NCBI RefSeq assembly: GCF_015291885.1
Contig: NZ_CP036186.1
Span: forward strand, 806,001 to 870,000
Length of the DNA stretch: 64,000 bases
Direction: 5' to 3'
DNA from: Stutzerimonas stutzeri
GTDB lineage: Bacteria; Pseudomonadota; Gammaproteobacteria; Pseudomonadales; Pseudomonadaceae
The notes under the pieces were generated by a model that made no database searches, was not told the origin of the DNA, and was given only the letters and a program-made list of their open reading frames with translations. Below, one piece after another: positions 38,011 through 49,256 of the stretch. The translations under genes were made by a program, and so were the position numbers. Numbering within the stretch: the first letter of the stretch is position 1; each line of letters begins with the position of its first letter.

Positions 38011-38427
38011 ATGCGTCATTACGAAATCATCTTTCTGGTTCACCCGGACCAGAGCGAGCAGGTCGGCGGCATGGTGGAGCGTTACACCAAGCTGATCGAA
38101 GAAGACGGCGGCAAGATTCACCGCCTGGAAGACTGGGGTCGTCGTCAGCTGGCTTATGCCATCAACAACGTCCACAAGGCTCACTATGTGATGCTGAACG
38201 TCGAGTGCAGCGGCAAGGCTCTGGCCGAGCTGGAAGACAACTTCCGCTACAACGACGCCGTCATCCGCAACCTGATCATCCGTCGCGACGAAGCCGAGAC
38301 CGAGCAGTCTGAAATGCTCAAGGCCGAGGAAAACCGTAGCGAGCGCCGTGAGCGTCGTGATCGCCCTGACAGCACTGATGGCTCCAGCGAGAGCGACAGT
38401 GACAGCGATAACAACGCTGACGAGTAA
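38011..38427 (+). CDS. rpsF: 30S ribosomal protein S6
   Basis: Binds S18 and 16S rRNA in the platform of the small subunit. 138 residues. The ferredoxin-like core starts [18 protein letters not shown] and includes [25 protein letters not shown]. The tail after about 108 is charged: an Arg-rich piece, then a Ser/Asp run ending NNADE. E. coli S6 gets glutamates added by RimK at its C-terminus. AAGGAG lies upstream of the ATG. Confidence 0.98.
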   Translation: MRHYEIIFLVHPDQSEQVGGMVERYTKLIEEDGGKIHRLEDWGRRQLAYAINNVHKAHYVMLNVECSGKALAELEDNFRYNDAVIRNLIIRRDEAETEQSEMLKAEENRSERRERRDRPDSTDGSSESDSDSDNNADE

Positions 38428-38455
38428 TCCACGGATCTATTGAGGAGCCTATTTC

Positions 38456-38686
38456 ATGGCACGTTTTTTCCGTCGTCGTAAGTTCTGCCGTTTCACCGCC
38501 GAAGGCGTGAAAGAGATCGACTACAAGGATCTCAACACCCTGAAGGCCTACATCTCCGAGACCGGCAAGATTGTTCCTAGCCGTATCACCGGAACCAAGG
38601 CACGTTATCAGCGTCAGCTGGCTACCGCTATCAAGCGCGCCCGCTACCTGGCCCTGCTGCCCTACACCGACAGCCACGGCCGTTGA
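38456..38686 (+). CDS. rpsR: 30S ribosomal protein S18
   Basis: Partner of S6 in the 30S platform. 76 residues, standard length. Starts [20 protein letters not shown] and ends [10 protein letters not shown], with [22 protein letters not shown] in the middle. It lies 28 bases after rpsF, with GAGGAG upstream. Confidence 0.98.
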   Translation: MARFFRRRKFCRFTAEGVKEIDYKDLNTLKAYISETGKIVPSRITGTKARYQRQLATAIKRARYLALLPYTDSHGR

Positions 38687-38720
38687 TCCGGCTGGTCGGC
38701 AGAAGTAAAGGATAAATCGC

Positions 38721-39614
38721 ATGCGCGCCTTGGCTGAGTTCATCATGCGCGGCCGTATGCAAGCCATCTTCGTGGTGGCTGGTGCTGCAGCTCTGCCCAT
38801 GCTGTTCTGGTTGAGTGCCGCCGCAGGCAGCCTAGTGCTGTTGCGGCGTGGCCTAAGTGATGCGCTGGGTGTACTGGTCTGGGCCGTATTGCCTGCACTG
38901 GCCTGGTGGTACTTCGGCGATCCGCGAACTCTGCTGGTATTGCTCGGTTCGTTCGGTCTTGCCTTGGTGCTACGCGGTCAGGCGTCGTGGGTGCGGGTGA
39001 TGTTGTGCAGTGTGGGCCTCGGACTGCTGTATGTCTGGGCTCTCGGTGCGGTGTTCGGCGAGCCCATTGCGGCGCTGGCCAGCGAACTGCAGAAAGTGTT
39101 GCCCGATGCATTTTCGGGTGCCTATCAGCAGCTTTCGGTGGAAGAGCGCAGCCGTGTGGAGTCGCTGTTGGCACCGGTGCTGACCGGCCTGTTGGCCGCG
39201 CTGCTGCAGGTCGTCACTTTGCTAAGCCTGATGCTGGGGCGCTACTGGCAAGCGGCGTTGTACAACCCGGGCGGTTTCGGCAGCGAGTTTCGCGCGCTGC
39301 GGTTGCCGCCGATGCTGGCGATTCTGCTGCTGGTGGGCATGCTACTGGGGCCGAACCTTGGTGCGCAGTTGGCCGTGCTAACGCCGTTGTGCAGTGTTCC
39401 GCTGGTGTTCGCCGGTATCGCGCTTATGCACGGTCTGGTGGCTCAGAGTCGTCTGCCGCGCTTCTGGCTGGTGGGGCTGTATGTCACGCTGGTGCTGTTC
39501 ATGCAGTTGATTTATCCGTTACTGGCCGTTTTGGCCATTGTCGACAGTCTGTTTGATTTTCGTGGTCGCGCAGCCGGTAAGAATGGTGCGGGACCTGCGA
39601 ACGGTGAAGGTTAA
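38721..39614 (+). CDS. DUF2232 membrane protein of the ribosomal cluster
   Basis: 297 residues with about seven to eight hydrophobic helices (for example 17-43, 48-66, 70-84, 91-110, 150-175, 197-222, 225-243, 248-275). It belongs to the DUF2232 (YybS-like) family and is regularly found between rpsR and rplI in Pseudomonas. No catalytic motif is evident and the role is unknown. AAAGGA is upstream of ATG 38721. Co-transcription with ribosomal genes suggests a growth-linked membrane function (inference). Confidence 0.85.
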   Translation: MRALAEFIMRGRMQAIFVVAGAAALPMLFWLSAAAGSLVLLRRGLSDALGVLVWAVLPALAWWYFGDPRTLLVLLGSFGLALVLRGQASWVRVMLCSVGLGLLYVWALGAVFGEPIAALASELQKVLPDAFSGAYQQLSVEERSRVESLLAPVLTGLLAALLQVVTLLSLMLGRYWQAALYNPGGFGSEFRALRLPPMLAILLLVGMLLGPNLGAQLAVLTPLCSVPLVFAGIALMHGLVAQSRLPRFWLVGLYVTLVLFMQLIYPLLAVLAIVDSLFDFRGRAAGKNGAGPANGEG

Positions 39615-39635
39615 AAGTTAAGAGGTAAGACTCAA

Positions 39636-40082
39636 ATGGAAGTCATCCTGCTGGAAAAGGTCGCAAACCTGGGCAACCTGGGCGACAAGGTAAACGTCAA
39701 GTCTGGTTACGGTCGCAACTACCTGTTGCCGCAGCGCAAGGCTACTGCTGCTACTGCAGCTAACATCGCCGAGTTCGAAACTCGTCGTGCTGATCTGGAA
39801 AAAGCTGCTGCCGAGCGTAAGGCTTCCGCCGAAACTCGCGCTGCTCAGCTGGCTGAACTGGAAGTCACCATCACCGCTACCGCGGGCGATGAGGGCAAAC
39901 TGTTCGGTTCCATCGGTACTCACGACATCGCCGACGCACTGACCGCCTCTGGCGTTGAAGTGGCGAAGAGCGAAGTTCGTCTGCCGAACGGCACCATCCG
40001 CCAGGTTGGTGAGTACGACGTGGCTGTGCACCTGCACTCCGACGTCGAAGCGACTGTCAAAGTGATCGTCGTAGCCGGCTAA
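39636..40082 (+). CDS. rplI: 50S ribosomal protein L9
   Basis: Elongated protein at the base of the L1 stalk that helps keep reading frame. 148 residues. The N-domain starts [30 protein letters not shown], a long Ala/Glu helix follows (about 45-80), then the C-domain with [16 protein letters not shown]. Last gene of the rpsF cluster; a terminator follows. Confidence 0.98.
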   Translation: MEVILLEKVANLGNLGDKVNVKSGYGRNYLLPQRKATAATAANIAEFETRRADLEKAAAERKASAETRAAQLAELEVTITATAGDEGKLFGSIGTHDIADALTASGVEVAKSEVRLPNGTIRQVGEYDVAVHLHSDVEATVKVIVVAG

Positions 40083-40121
40083 GCCTTCGTCTGGCACCGT
40101 TGGTGCCTGACGAGTAACATC

Positions 40122-40161
40122 GGGCACGTTTCCACGCGAGTGGAGCGTGCCCTTTGTTTTT
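40122..40161 (+). terminator. Rho-independent terminator after rplI
   Basis: Outer stem GGGCACG (40122-40128) / CGTGCCC (40146-40152), inner stem TCCAC-GCGA-GTGGA, then TTTGTTTTT. A smaller hairpin GGCACC-GTT-GGTGCC precedes it near 40092-40106. Confidence 0.8.
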
Positions 40162-40185
40162 CTGTAGTTACGAATTCCGAGTGCC

Positions 40186-41580
40186 ATGAACGACATCAGT
40201 GTCCCCCAGCAATACGATCTGGAAACCGCAGCGCTAAAGGTGCCGCCACACTCGATCGAGGCTGAGCAGGCAGTGCTCGGCGGTCTGATGCTGGACAACA
40301 ATGCCTGGGAGCGCGTGCTTGACCAGGTATCCGATGGCGATTTCTATCGCCACGATCATCGCCTCATTTTTCGAGCGATCTACACATTGGCCGAACGGAA
40401 TTCACCGTTCGACGTGGTTACCCTATCCGAGCAGCTGGACAAGGAAGGCCACCTGCCGCAGATTGGCGGGCTGGCCTATCTTGGCGAGCTGGCGAAGAAC
40501 ACGCCCTCTGTGGCGAACATCAAGGCCTATGCACAGATTATCCGCGAGCGAGCCACGCTGCGGCAGTTGATCGGCATCAGCAACGAGATCGCCGACAGCG
40601 CCTACGCCCCGCAGGGCCGTACCGGCGAGGAAATTCTCGACGAAGCCGAGCGGTTGATCTTCCAGATCGCCGAGGCACGACCCAAGACCGGTGGGCCGGT
40701 AGGTATCAATGACATTCTGGTCAAGGCCATCGACCGCATCGACACCCTGTTCAACGCAGGGGAGGCGATTACCGGCCTGTCCACTGGCTTTACAGACCTG
40801 GATGAAGCTACAAGCGGCCTGCAGCCGGCTGACCTGATCATCGTCGCTGGTCGTCCTTCGATGGGTAAGACGACCTTTGCCATGAATCTCGTCGAGAATG
40901 CCGTGCTGCGCACCGACAAGGCGGTGCTGGTGTTTTCCCTGGAAATGCCCGCCGACTCCATCGTCATTCGTATGCTCGCTTCACTGGGTCGCATCGACCA
41001 GACCAAAGTGCGTGGCGGTAAGCTCGAGGATGATGACTGGCCACGTCTGACCTCGGCGGTAAACCTGCTCAACGACCGCAAACTGTTCATCGATGACACC
41101 GCCGGAATCAGCCCATCGGAGATGCGTGCGCGGACCCGGCGTCTGGCTCGTGAGCACGGCGAAATCGCCATGATCATGGTCGACTACCTGCAGCTGATGC
41201 AGATTCCCGGCTCGAGTGGCGACAACCGAACCAACGAAATTTCCGAAATTTCGCGCTCGCTCAAGGGCCTGGCGAAGGAATTCAACTGCCCGGTGATCGC
41301 CCTGTCCCAGCTCAACCGCTCACTCGAACAGCGTCCCAACAAACGCCCAGTGAACTCCGACTTGCGCGAATCGGGAGCGATCGAGCAGGACGCCGATATC
41401 ATCATGTTCGTCTACCGGGATGAGGTCTATCACCCGGAAACCGAGTACAAGGGCGTCGCCGAAATCATCATCGGCAAGCAGCGTAACGGTCCTATCGGCA
41501 CCACGCGTCTGGCTTTTCTCGGCAGATACTCGCGTTTTGAAAACCTGGCCCCGGGCAGCTACCAGTTCGACGATGAGTAA
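40186..41580 (+). CDS. dnaB: Replicative DNA helicase DnaB
   Basis: Hexameric 5'-3' helicase of the replication fork. 464 residues. The N-terminal domain starts PPHSIEAEQAVLGGLMLDN. The RecA-like domain has Walker A GRPSMGKTT near 223, VLVFSLEMPADSIVIRML, IMVDYLQLM (Walker B) and QLNRSLEQRPNKRPVNSDLRESG cut by no intein. It has its own transcription start region after the rplI terminator. A 9-bp stem at 41609-41633 follows it. Confidence 0.98.
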   Translation: MNDISVPQQYDLETAALKVPPHSIEAEQAVLGGLMLDNNAWERVLDQVSDGDFYRHDHRLIFRAIYTLAERNSPFDVVTLSEQLDKEGHLPQIGGLAYLGELAKNTPSVANIKAYAQIIRERATLRQLIGISNEIADSAYAPQGRTGEEILDEAERLIFQIAEARPKTGGPVGINDILVKAIDRIDTLFNAGEAITGLSTGFTDLDEATSGLQPADLIIVAGRPSMGKTTFAMNLVENAVLRTDKAVLVFSLEMPADSIVIRMLASLGRIDQTKVRGGKLEDDDWPRLTSAVNLLNDRKLFIDDTAGISPSEMRARTRRLAREHGEIAMIMVDYLQLMQIPGSSGDNRTNEISEISRSLKGLAKEFNCPVIALSQLNRSLEQRPNKRPVNSDLRESGAIEQDADIIMFVYRDEVYHPETEYKGVAEIIIGKQRNGPIGTTRLAFLGRYSRFENLAPGSYQFDDE

Positions 41581-41608
41581 TCGAAGCGGCGTGGCTATCG
41601 TGTTTCAG

Positions 41609-41633
41609 AGGCGGGCGACATCGGCGCCCGCCT
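41609..41633 (+). terminator. Hairpin after dnaB
   Basis: Perfect 9-bp stem AGGCGGGCG / CGCCCGCCT with a 7-base loop, 28 bases beyond the dnaB stop. No T-run follows, so termination is uncertain. Confidence 0.45.
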
Positions 41634-41712
41634 GGCACTAGAACCTCTGCCTGCGCGATAGAGTCGACAGGAGTAAGATTTCGACCACCCGCCGTTGTAC
41701 AGGAAAAACTAC

Positions 41713-42789
41713 ATGCGTCCGCTGGTTGCCACGGTCGATCTGACCGCGCTTCGTCACAACTACCTGCTCGCCAAGCAATGCGCGCCGCAGCGCCAGGCTT
41801 TCGCCGTGGTCAAGGCCAACGCCTACGGGCATGGCTCACGGGAGGCAGTTGCGGCCTTGTGCGAGATTGCCGATGGCTTTGCCGTGGCCTGCCTGGAAGA
41901 AGCGGAAGAGGTGCGGCTCAGTGCGCCCGAGGCCCGCATCCTGTTGCTGGAAGGCTGTTTCGAGCCAGCCGAATATTTGCGCGCCGCCGAGCTTGGGTTG
42001 GATGTTGCCGTCCAGGATCAGCGCCAGGCCGATTGGCTGCTGGCCGCCGATCTGAGTCGGCCGCTGAATGTCTGGCTGAAGCTGGATTCGGGCATGCACA
42101 GGCTCGGCTTCACCCTGCAAGGCTTGCGTGAGTGCCATGCACAGCTCAAAGGTAAGGCGCAGGTCGGCGAGCTCAACTTGATCAGTCACTTTGCCTGCGC
42201 CGATGAGCGCGGTCATGCTCTGACTGAGTTGCAGCTGGAGCGCTACAGTGAATTGCTGGCCCTGGAGTTCGATAACTGTTCGTTGGCCAATTCCGCGGCG
42301 GTGCTGACGCTGCCGCAAGCGCACATGGCCTGGATTCGCCCTGGCATCATGCTCTATGGCGCCACGCCATTTGCCGAGCTAAGCGCGCATGAACTGGGGT
42401 TGCGCCCGGTGATGACGCTGACCGGTGCGCTGATCGCCGTGCGCGATGTGCCGCAAGGTGAAAGCGTCGGCTATGGCGCCAGCTGGATCGCGCAGCGCGC
42501 CTCGCGAATCGGCACCGTCAGCTGCGGCTATGCCGATGGCTATCCGCGTACCGCGCCTTCGGGCACCTCGGTGATGATTCATGGCCAGCGCGTACCGCTG
42601 GCCGGCCGGGTGTCGATGGACATGCTGGCGGTGGATCTCACCGATCTGCCGCAGGCGCAGTTGGGCGATGCGGTGGAGCTGTGGGGCGCGCAGATGCCGA
42701 TCGACGAGCTGGCGAAGGCCTGCGGGACTATCGGCTACGAGTTGCTGACCAAGGTGACCGGGCGGGTGCCGCGGCGTTACGTCGGTTGA
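41713..42789 (+). CDS. alr: Alanine racemase
   Basis: PLP enzyme that makes D-alanine for peptidoglycan. 358 residues. The PLP lysine is K34 in AFAVVKANAYGHG; the catalytic tyrosine is about Y254 in ESVGYGASW; LDSGMHRLGF and GRVSMDMLAVDLTDLP are also present. ATG 41713 is preceded by AGGA; the in-frame TTG at 41695 is less likely. It follows dnaB, as in other Pseudomonas, and its end overlaps the convergent cyclase gene by 13 bases. Confidence 0.97.
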   Translation: MRPLVATVDLTALRHNYLLAKQCAPQRQAFAVVKANAYGHGSREAVAALCEIADGFAVACLEEAEEVRLSAPEARILLLEGCFEPAEYLRAAELGLDVAVQDQRQADWLLAADLSRPLNVWLKLDSGMHRLGFTLQGLRECHAQLKGKAQVGELNLISHFACADERGHALTELQLERYSELLALEFDNCSLANSAAVLTLPQAHMAWIRPGIMLYGATPFAELSAHELGLRPVMTLTGALIAVRDVPQGESVGYGASWIAQRASRIGTVSCGYADGYPRTAPSGTSVMIHGQRVPLAGRVSMDMLAVDLTDLPQAQLGDAVELWGAQMPIDELAKACGTIGYELLTKVTGRVPRRYVG

Positions 42790-44642
42790 TCGGCGGGCAG
42801 CAGTTGTTTTTCCTGCTGAACCCAGTTCCCGCGGCCTTGGTGTTTGGCACGGTAGAGCGCCTCGTCGGCAGCTTTGTACAACTGTGAAAATCCCTCGGCA
42901 TGGCGCGGGAAGAAGGCCGCGCCAACGCTAACCGTAACGGCCAGGCTTACGTCGCGGTACGGCACGGGCTGGGACAGCTCGTGCAACAGCCTTTCGGCGA
43001 TCTGGGCAGCGTCTTGTTCGACGTTTGGCCCGGTTAGCAGCACAGCGAACTCATCCCCTCCCAGCCGCGCCGCCATGTCACTGCTGCGCACCAGATCGCG
43101 CAGACGCTGGCTGAGCGCACGCAGTAACAGGTCGCCAGCATCGTGGCCGTGGCTGTCGTTGATCGGCTTGAAGTGGTCCAGGTCGATGAGCAGCAGGGCG
43201 ATGGATTCATCGCGGCGCCGGGCATCGCTCAGCGCCATCTCTACGCGTTCGATGAGATAGCGTCGGTTGGGCAACTCGGTTAGCGGGTCATGGAAAGCAA
43301 CCTGCTTGAGCTCGACTTCCCGCTCGCTCAGATGTCGGTTGGCTTCGGCGAGCTCGGCAGTGCGCATTTCCACCGCCATGCTCAGCTGCTCGGCGCTGTC
43401 CTGTACCTGCTTCAGTCGGGCGGTTTTCTCCTGGTCGGCGTGTTCCAGAGCTGTTGCCCGCTCCTGTTTGAGTATCTGGATGCGGTAGGCCAGGGCGAAA
43501 GAGAACAGGATTGACTCTGCGGCGACTGCCAGTGGAAAAATGTGCGCATTCCAAGGGGCTGGCTGAACCAGACCGGTGGCGCGCAGTAGAAGCAGATTGA
43601 CGCTGCCCAGGATCACGCCGAAACCGAGCAGATAAAGCAGCGCTGGGAAATATCCCTGGCGCCAGCGGCGGAACGAAGCCCACAGCGAGGCGGGGATCGC
43701 GGTGAGCGCCAGCGCCACGAATACCCAGGCGCCGAACGCGCGCCAGCCGAAGGCGTTGAGCAGCACGGCGGAGACATACAGCGTCAAGGCAAAGGTCAGC
43801 AGGCGGTGGGCCCAGGGCACGAATTGCCGTGTCTGCAACAGCGTCTGGGTGAAGCGGCAGGCGCTGAATCCCCAGAGCGCCGGGATGCTGATGCGGTCGA
43901 GCCAAAAGGGCACCGGGCCATTTGGCCAGAGGTACTGGAAACCATGACCGGTCATCGCCAGGATCATCAACAGCGCGCCGCTGGTGGTCATCACGTACCA
44001 GAAATACGCGTTGTCACGAAGGCTGAGGAAGATGAACAGGTTGTACATCAGCATTGCCAGGATGACGCCATAAATCAGGCCGAGAAACAGGTTTTCGCCT
44101 ACCGCTTGCTCCTGCAGGGCATCGAGCTGCCAGACCTTTAGCGGAAAGGAGTTGCCGGCGGGATCATGGCTTCGCAAATAGAAGGTCAGAGGTTGCTGGT
44201 CGCTAAGCTCGGGAAGTTTGAAAAGCATGCGTCGGTAAGGATGGTCGCGGCTCTCGGCAAATCTCACCAGCTCGCCGGACTGACGCTCCTGCCAGCCGCC
44301 ATTTCCATCCGGCAGGTAGAGGCGCAGATCTTTCAACGTCACTGAGCCGACCTCCAGCCACCACAGCGACGGCGCGCCGCTTTCGCGCTGCAGACTGACG
44401 CGTATCCACCAGGGATGCGGGCTCTGTCCGACGCTGGCCTTGCCTTCGGCCGGCTGGAAGCGCGTCTGTACGTCCGGGCGTTGCAGGTCTTCGATGCTCA
44501 GCTCCGCCCTGGGATCGGCCAGCAGCGTGATGTGGGCGTTCAGGCCACGGCCACTGTCACTGGCATTCAGGAAGGCGGTTTCGGCATGGGCGGGGGCCAG
44601 GCTGCAAAGGCTCAGGAGCAAGGCGAAAAGGACGACGCGCAC
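42777..44642 (-). CDS. Diguanylate cyclase with 7TMR-DISM sensor
   Basis: Membrane c-di-GMP synthase of 621 residues. Signal peptide (to about 23), periplasmic 7TMR-DISMED2 beta domain (about 30-175), seven TM helices (about 195-385), a coiled coil (about 390-455) and a GGDEF domain. GGDEF is at 528-532, and RSSD at 519-522 is an I-site. The 7TMR-DISM sensor class usually reads carbohydrates or small ligands. GTG 44642 is chosen because GGGAG lies 6 bases upstream and a signal peptide follows. The reading frame continues far upstream antisense to ygiQ, which is not real coding. Convergent and overlapping with alr. Confidence 0.9.
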   Translation of the reverse strand: MRVVLFALLLSLCSLAPAHAETAFLNASDSGRGLNAHITLLADPRAELSIEDLQRPDVQTRFQPAEGKASVGQSPHPWWIRVSLQRESGAPSLWWLEVGSVTLKDLRLYLPDGNGGWQERQSGELVRFAESRDHPYRRMLFKLPELSDQQPLTFYLRSHDPAGNSFPLKVWQLDALQEQAVGENLFLGLIYGVILAMLMYNLFIFLSLRDNAYFWYVMTTSGALLMILAMTGHGFQYLWPNGPVPFWLDRISIPALWGFSACRFTQTLLQTRQFVPWAHRLLTFALTLYVSAVLLNAFGWRAFGAWVFVALALTAIPASLWASFRRWRQGYFPALLYLLGFGVILGSVNLLLLRATGLVQPAPWNAHIFPLAVAAESILFSFALAYRIQILKQERATALEHADQEKTARLKQVQDSAEQLSMAVEMRTAELAEANRHLSEREVELKQVAFHDPLTELPNRRYLIERVEMALSDARRRDESIALLLIDLDHFKPINDSHGHDAGDLLLRALSQRLRDLVRSSDMAARLGGDEFAVLLTGPNVEQDAAQIAERLLHELSQPVPYRDVSLAVTVSVGAAFFPRHAEGFSQLYKAADEALYRAKHQGRGNWVQQEKQLLPADQPT

Positions 44643-44810
44643 CAGACACTCCCGGGCTCGAAGCAGTGGTTGAGTCGCGCGAGTATAGCGGGCGGCGGTG
44701 ACACTGCGCGCGCCCGTCGCGAAGGTCGATAAAGACCCTGCGTGGTAGTCGGGCTTGGTTATTTTTTGTGCTATATTCCGCGCCCGTTTTCGTTGTCCCG
44801 GTTTCCCGCC

Positions 44811-47090
<2,280 letters not shown>

Positions 47091-47111
47091 CCGACGAGGT
47101 CTGCCTGCATA

Positions 47112-47142
47112 AAAAACGGAGCGCCAGGCTCCGTTTTTTTTA
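47112..47142. terminator. Bidirectional terminator between ygiQ and ctpL
   Basis: Stem CGGAGC / GCTCCG with a 5-base loop, flanked by A6 on the left and T8 on the right. It serves both convergent genes; the right arm reaches the ctpL stop codon. Confidence 0.85.
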
Positions 47143-49101
47143 GAACCTGAATGCCTGGGTCGCCCTATCCAGTTCGCTGCCCAGCTGCAGCATCTGCGCA
47201 CTCTGCTCGCGCCCCCGGCTGATATGGCCAAGGTTTGCATCTCCGAGTTGATGAATGCGTTCGCTGTGGCCGCGAATCTCGCCTACCGCTTCGCCCTGTT
47301 GTGCAGTGGCCTGGGCAATTTGCTCGGCCATACGGCTGATGGTGGCGATGGTCGAGACGATCTCGTCCAGCGCCTGATCAGCACTTTGCGCCAGGTTTGC
47401 CGTGCTTTCGGCGTGTGCTACCTGGCTGCGCATGGCCTCAACCGACTGCCTGGCCGCCTGCTGCAGGCGGCCTATCAGTTGCTGGATTTCCTCGGTTGCG
47501 CCGCTGGTGCGTTGAGCGAGTGAGCGCACCTCGTCGGCTACCACCGCAAACCCGCGTCCATGACCGCCGGCCCGCGCCGCTTCGATGGCGGCGTTGAGCG
47601 CGAGCAGGTTGGTCTGCTCGGCAATGGCACGGATGACGGTCAGTACATTGCCAATGATGGTGGTCTCGTCGGCTAGGCGCTCGATGGCCACGGCATTGTC
47701 CTGGACTTCGCTGACCAGGTCATGCAGGCCGTTCAGGCTTTGACCAATCACCTGCTGACCGTGATGCACGGCGCGTGCTGCAGCCCGGCTGGCTTCGGCG
47801 GCCTCTCCAGCACCATCGGCTACCTGCTGAATGGTCGCTTCTAGCTCACCCAGCGAATCGCGGATCTGCGCCGTGTCACCGGTCTGGCGTTGGGCGCCGT
47901 CATGCAGGCCGCTGCTCATCTGGTCGAGGTCGCGGCTGCTTGCGGCAACCTGAGTCGCCTGTTGGCGCAGGGTGCCGACAAGCTGCAGCAGATAGCTGCG
48001 CAGACTATTGAGCGAGCTTTCGATATCGGCGATCTCGCGGATCTTCGAGTCGATTCGCGCATCGCGAGTGAAGTCACCTTCCGCCCACGCCGAAAGTGCG
48101 GGGACCAGTTGGCTGAGCGCGCGGGTAAGCTGCCGTTGCAGGCGATCGATGGTCAGCGCGATGAGCAGAATCAGCAGAATGATGCCGCCTTGCAGCAGGC
48201 GTACCTCACCCTGAATACGGCCATGCTCGGCGCGCACGGCCGGTTCCAGTTCGGCCAGTGCCTGTTGCACGGCGTCGATCTTGCGGGCACTACTTTCCAG
48301 CAGCTCGCTGCGTTGGCGGATCAGTTGGCGGGTGCGCTGCAGTTCGGCCGGGTAGCGCTTGATCAGGCTGGCAAGCTCACGCTTGAGCGAAATGCCGCGG
48401 TCCTCGGTGGTGCGCTCTGCCGCATCCCCGAGGTCGAGTAACGCGGCGAAGTTGCTGGCGGCCGAATGGTCCGCGCTTTCGACGCCGAGCAGCGGCAGGG
48501 CGTCGAGTGCTTCGGCTTCCTGCTTGAGATTGCGAAGCGTCTGCGCGACATCGCCAGCTAGCTCGTCGCGGCCCGTGCTTACCAGCTTGCCGCGGGCATG
48601 GCTCAGACGCAGCAATTGCTGGCTGCCAGCCAGCAACGGCCGTTGGTAGTCCAGCGCGCTCGGATGGCTTGCCTGGGTACGGTAGTCGTCGAGCTGCGTC
48701 AGCGCCCCGGCCATTTCGCGTTCTGCCTGTAGCAGCAGGCCCTGCGGATCGCCGGCCAGCTTGCCTGCAGCGAGTAGATCATCGGCGGTGAAGCGGGTGA
48801 GCTCCTGCAGGCTCGGACGCAGCCTGTCAGCAAGATCACTGGGTAGCTCGGCGATGTCCTGTTCGAGTTCAGCCAGCGCCTGCTGGGCCTGGCTGTGGCG
48901 CAACGCATCACCGCTAGCCAGATAGCCGTGGATGTTCTCCGCGGCGTGGTGCTGGAATTGCTGGGACAGGGCCAGGTAACGTGCCATGAGGAGATAGGGG
49001 CGCTCCATTGCGCGTTCCGACCACCAGAGTGTGGCACCCAGCGCCAAGCAGACCGCAATGAGCAGCAGCGTGTTGAGAGTGGTGAGCGACTTCAGGCGCA
49101 T
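47140..49101 (-). CDS. ctpL: Methyl-accepting chemotaxis protein, CtpL-like
   Basis: 653-residue chemoreceptor. TM1 about 10-27, a long all-helical periplasmic domain (about 30-303, HBM-like), TM2 about 305-322, HAMP, then the signalling hairpin with [31 protein letters not shown] split here over more than one motif. The helical sensor length and N-terminus resemble P. aeruginosa CtpL, which mediates taxis to phosphate. A PHO box 48 bases upstream of the start supports this. In PAO1 ctpL is beside gcbA, and the next gene here is GcbA-like. Ligand identity is inferred. Confidence 0.82.
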   Translation of the reverse strand: MRLKSLTTLNTLLLIAVCLALGATLWWSERAMERPYLLMARYLALSQQFQHHAAENIHGYLASGDALRHSQAQQALAELEQDIAELPSDLADRLRPSLQELTRFTADDLLAAGKLAGDPQGLLLQAEREMAGALTQLDDYRTQASHPSALDYQRPLLAGSQQLLRLSHARGKLVSTGRDELAGDVAQTLRNLKQEAEALDALPLLGVESADHSAASNFAALLDLGDAAERTTEDRGISLKRELASLIKRYPAELQRTRQLIRQRSELLESSARKIDAVQQALAELEPAVRAEHGRIQGEVRLLQGGIILLILLIALTIDRLQRQLTRALSQLVPALSAWAEGDFTRDARIDSKIREIADIESSLNSLRSYLLQLVGTLRQQATQVAASSRDLDQMSSGLHDGAQRQTGDTAQIRDSLGELEATIQQVADGAGEAAEASRAAARAVHHGQQVIGQSLNGLHDLVSEVQDNAVAIERLADETTIIGNVLTVIRAIAEQTNLLALNAAIEAARAGGHGRGFAVVADEVRSLAQRTSGATEEIQQLIGRLQQAARQSVEAMRSQVAHAESTANLAQSADQALDEIVSTIATISRMAEQIAQATAQQGEAVGEIRGHSERIHQLGDANLGHISRGREQSAQMLQLGSELDRATQAFRF

Positions 49102-49148
49102 GCTCGCCTCGCAGAAAGATCAGGAGACTTGCAAGGTATGGCAGTTTG

Positions 49149-49166
49149 ATGTCATTGGCGTTACAG
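49149..49166 (-). promoter_or_regulatory. PHO box (PhoB site) of ctpL
   Basis: On the minus strand: CTGTAAC-GCCA-ATGACAT, a 7-4-7 arrangement matching CTGTNAT repeats at 6/7 and 5/7. Ten bases downstream is TACCTT in the -10 position. The distance to the ATG (about 48 bases) equals that at the PhoD-like gene. Confidence 0.65.
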
Positions 49167-49256
49167 CCGGCGCGGTAGCCGGCTAGAGTCGAGGGGCAGC
49201 GGTGGTGGATATCTGGTACAGCGCTGTGCGCTAGCCTGCAGGCGCGCAGCGGCAGG

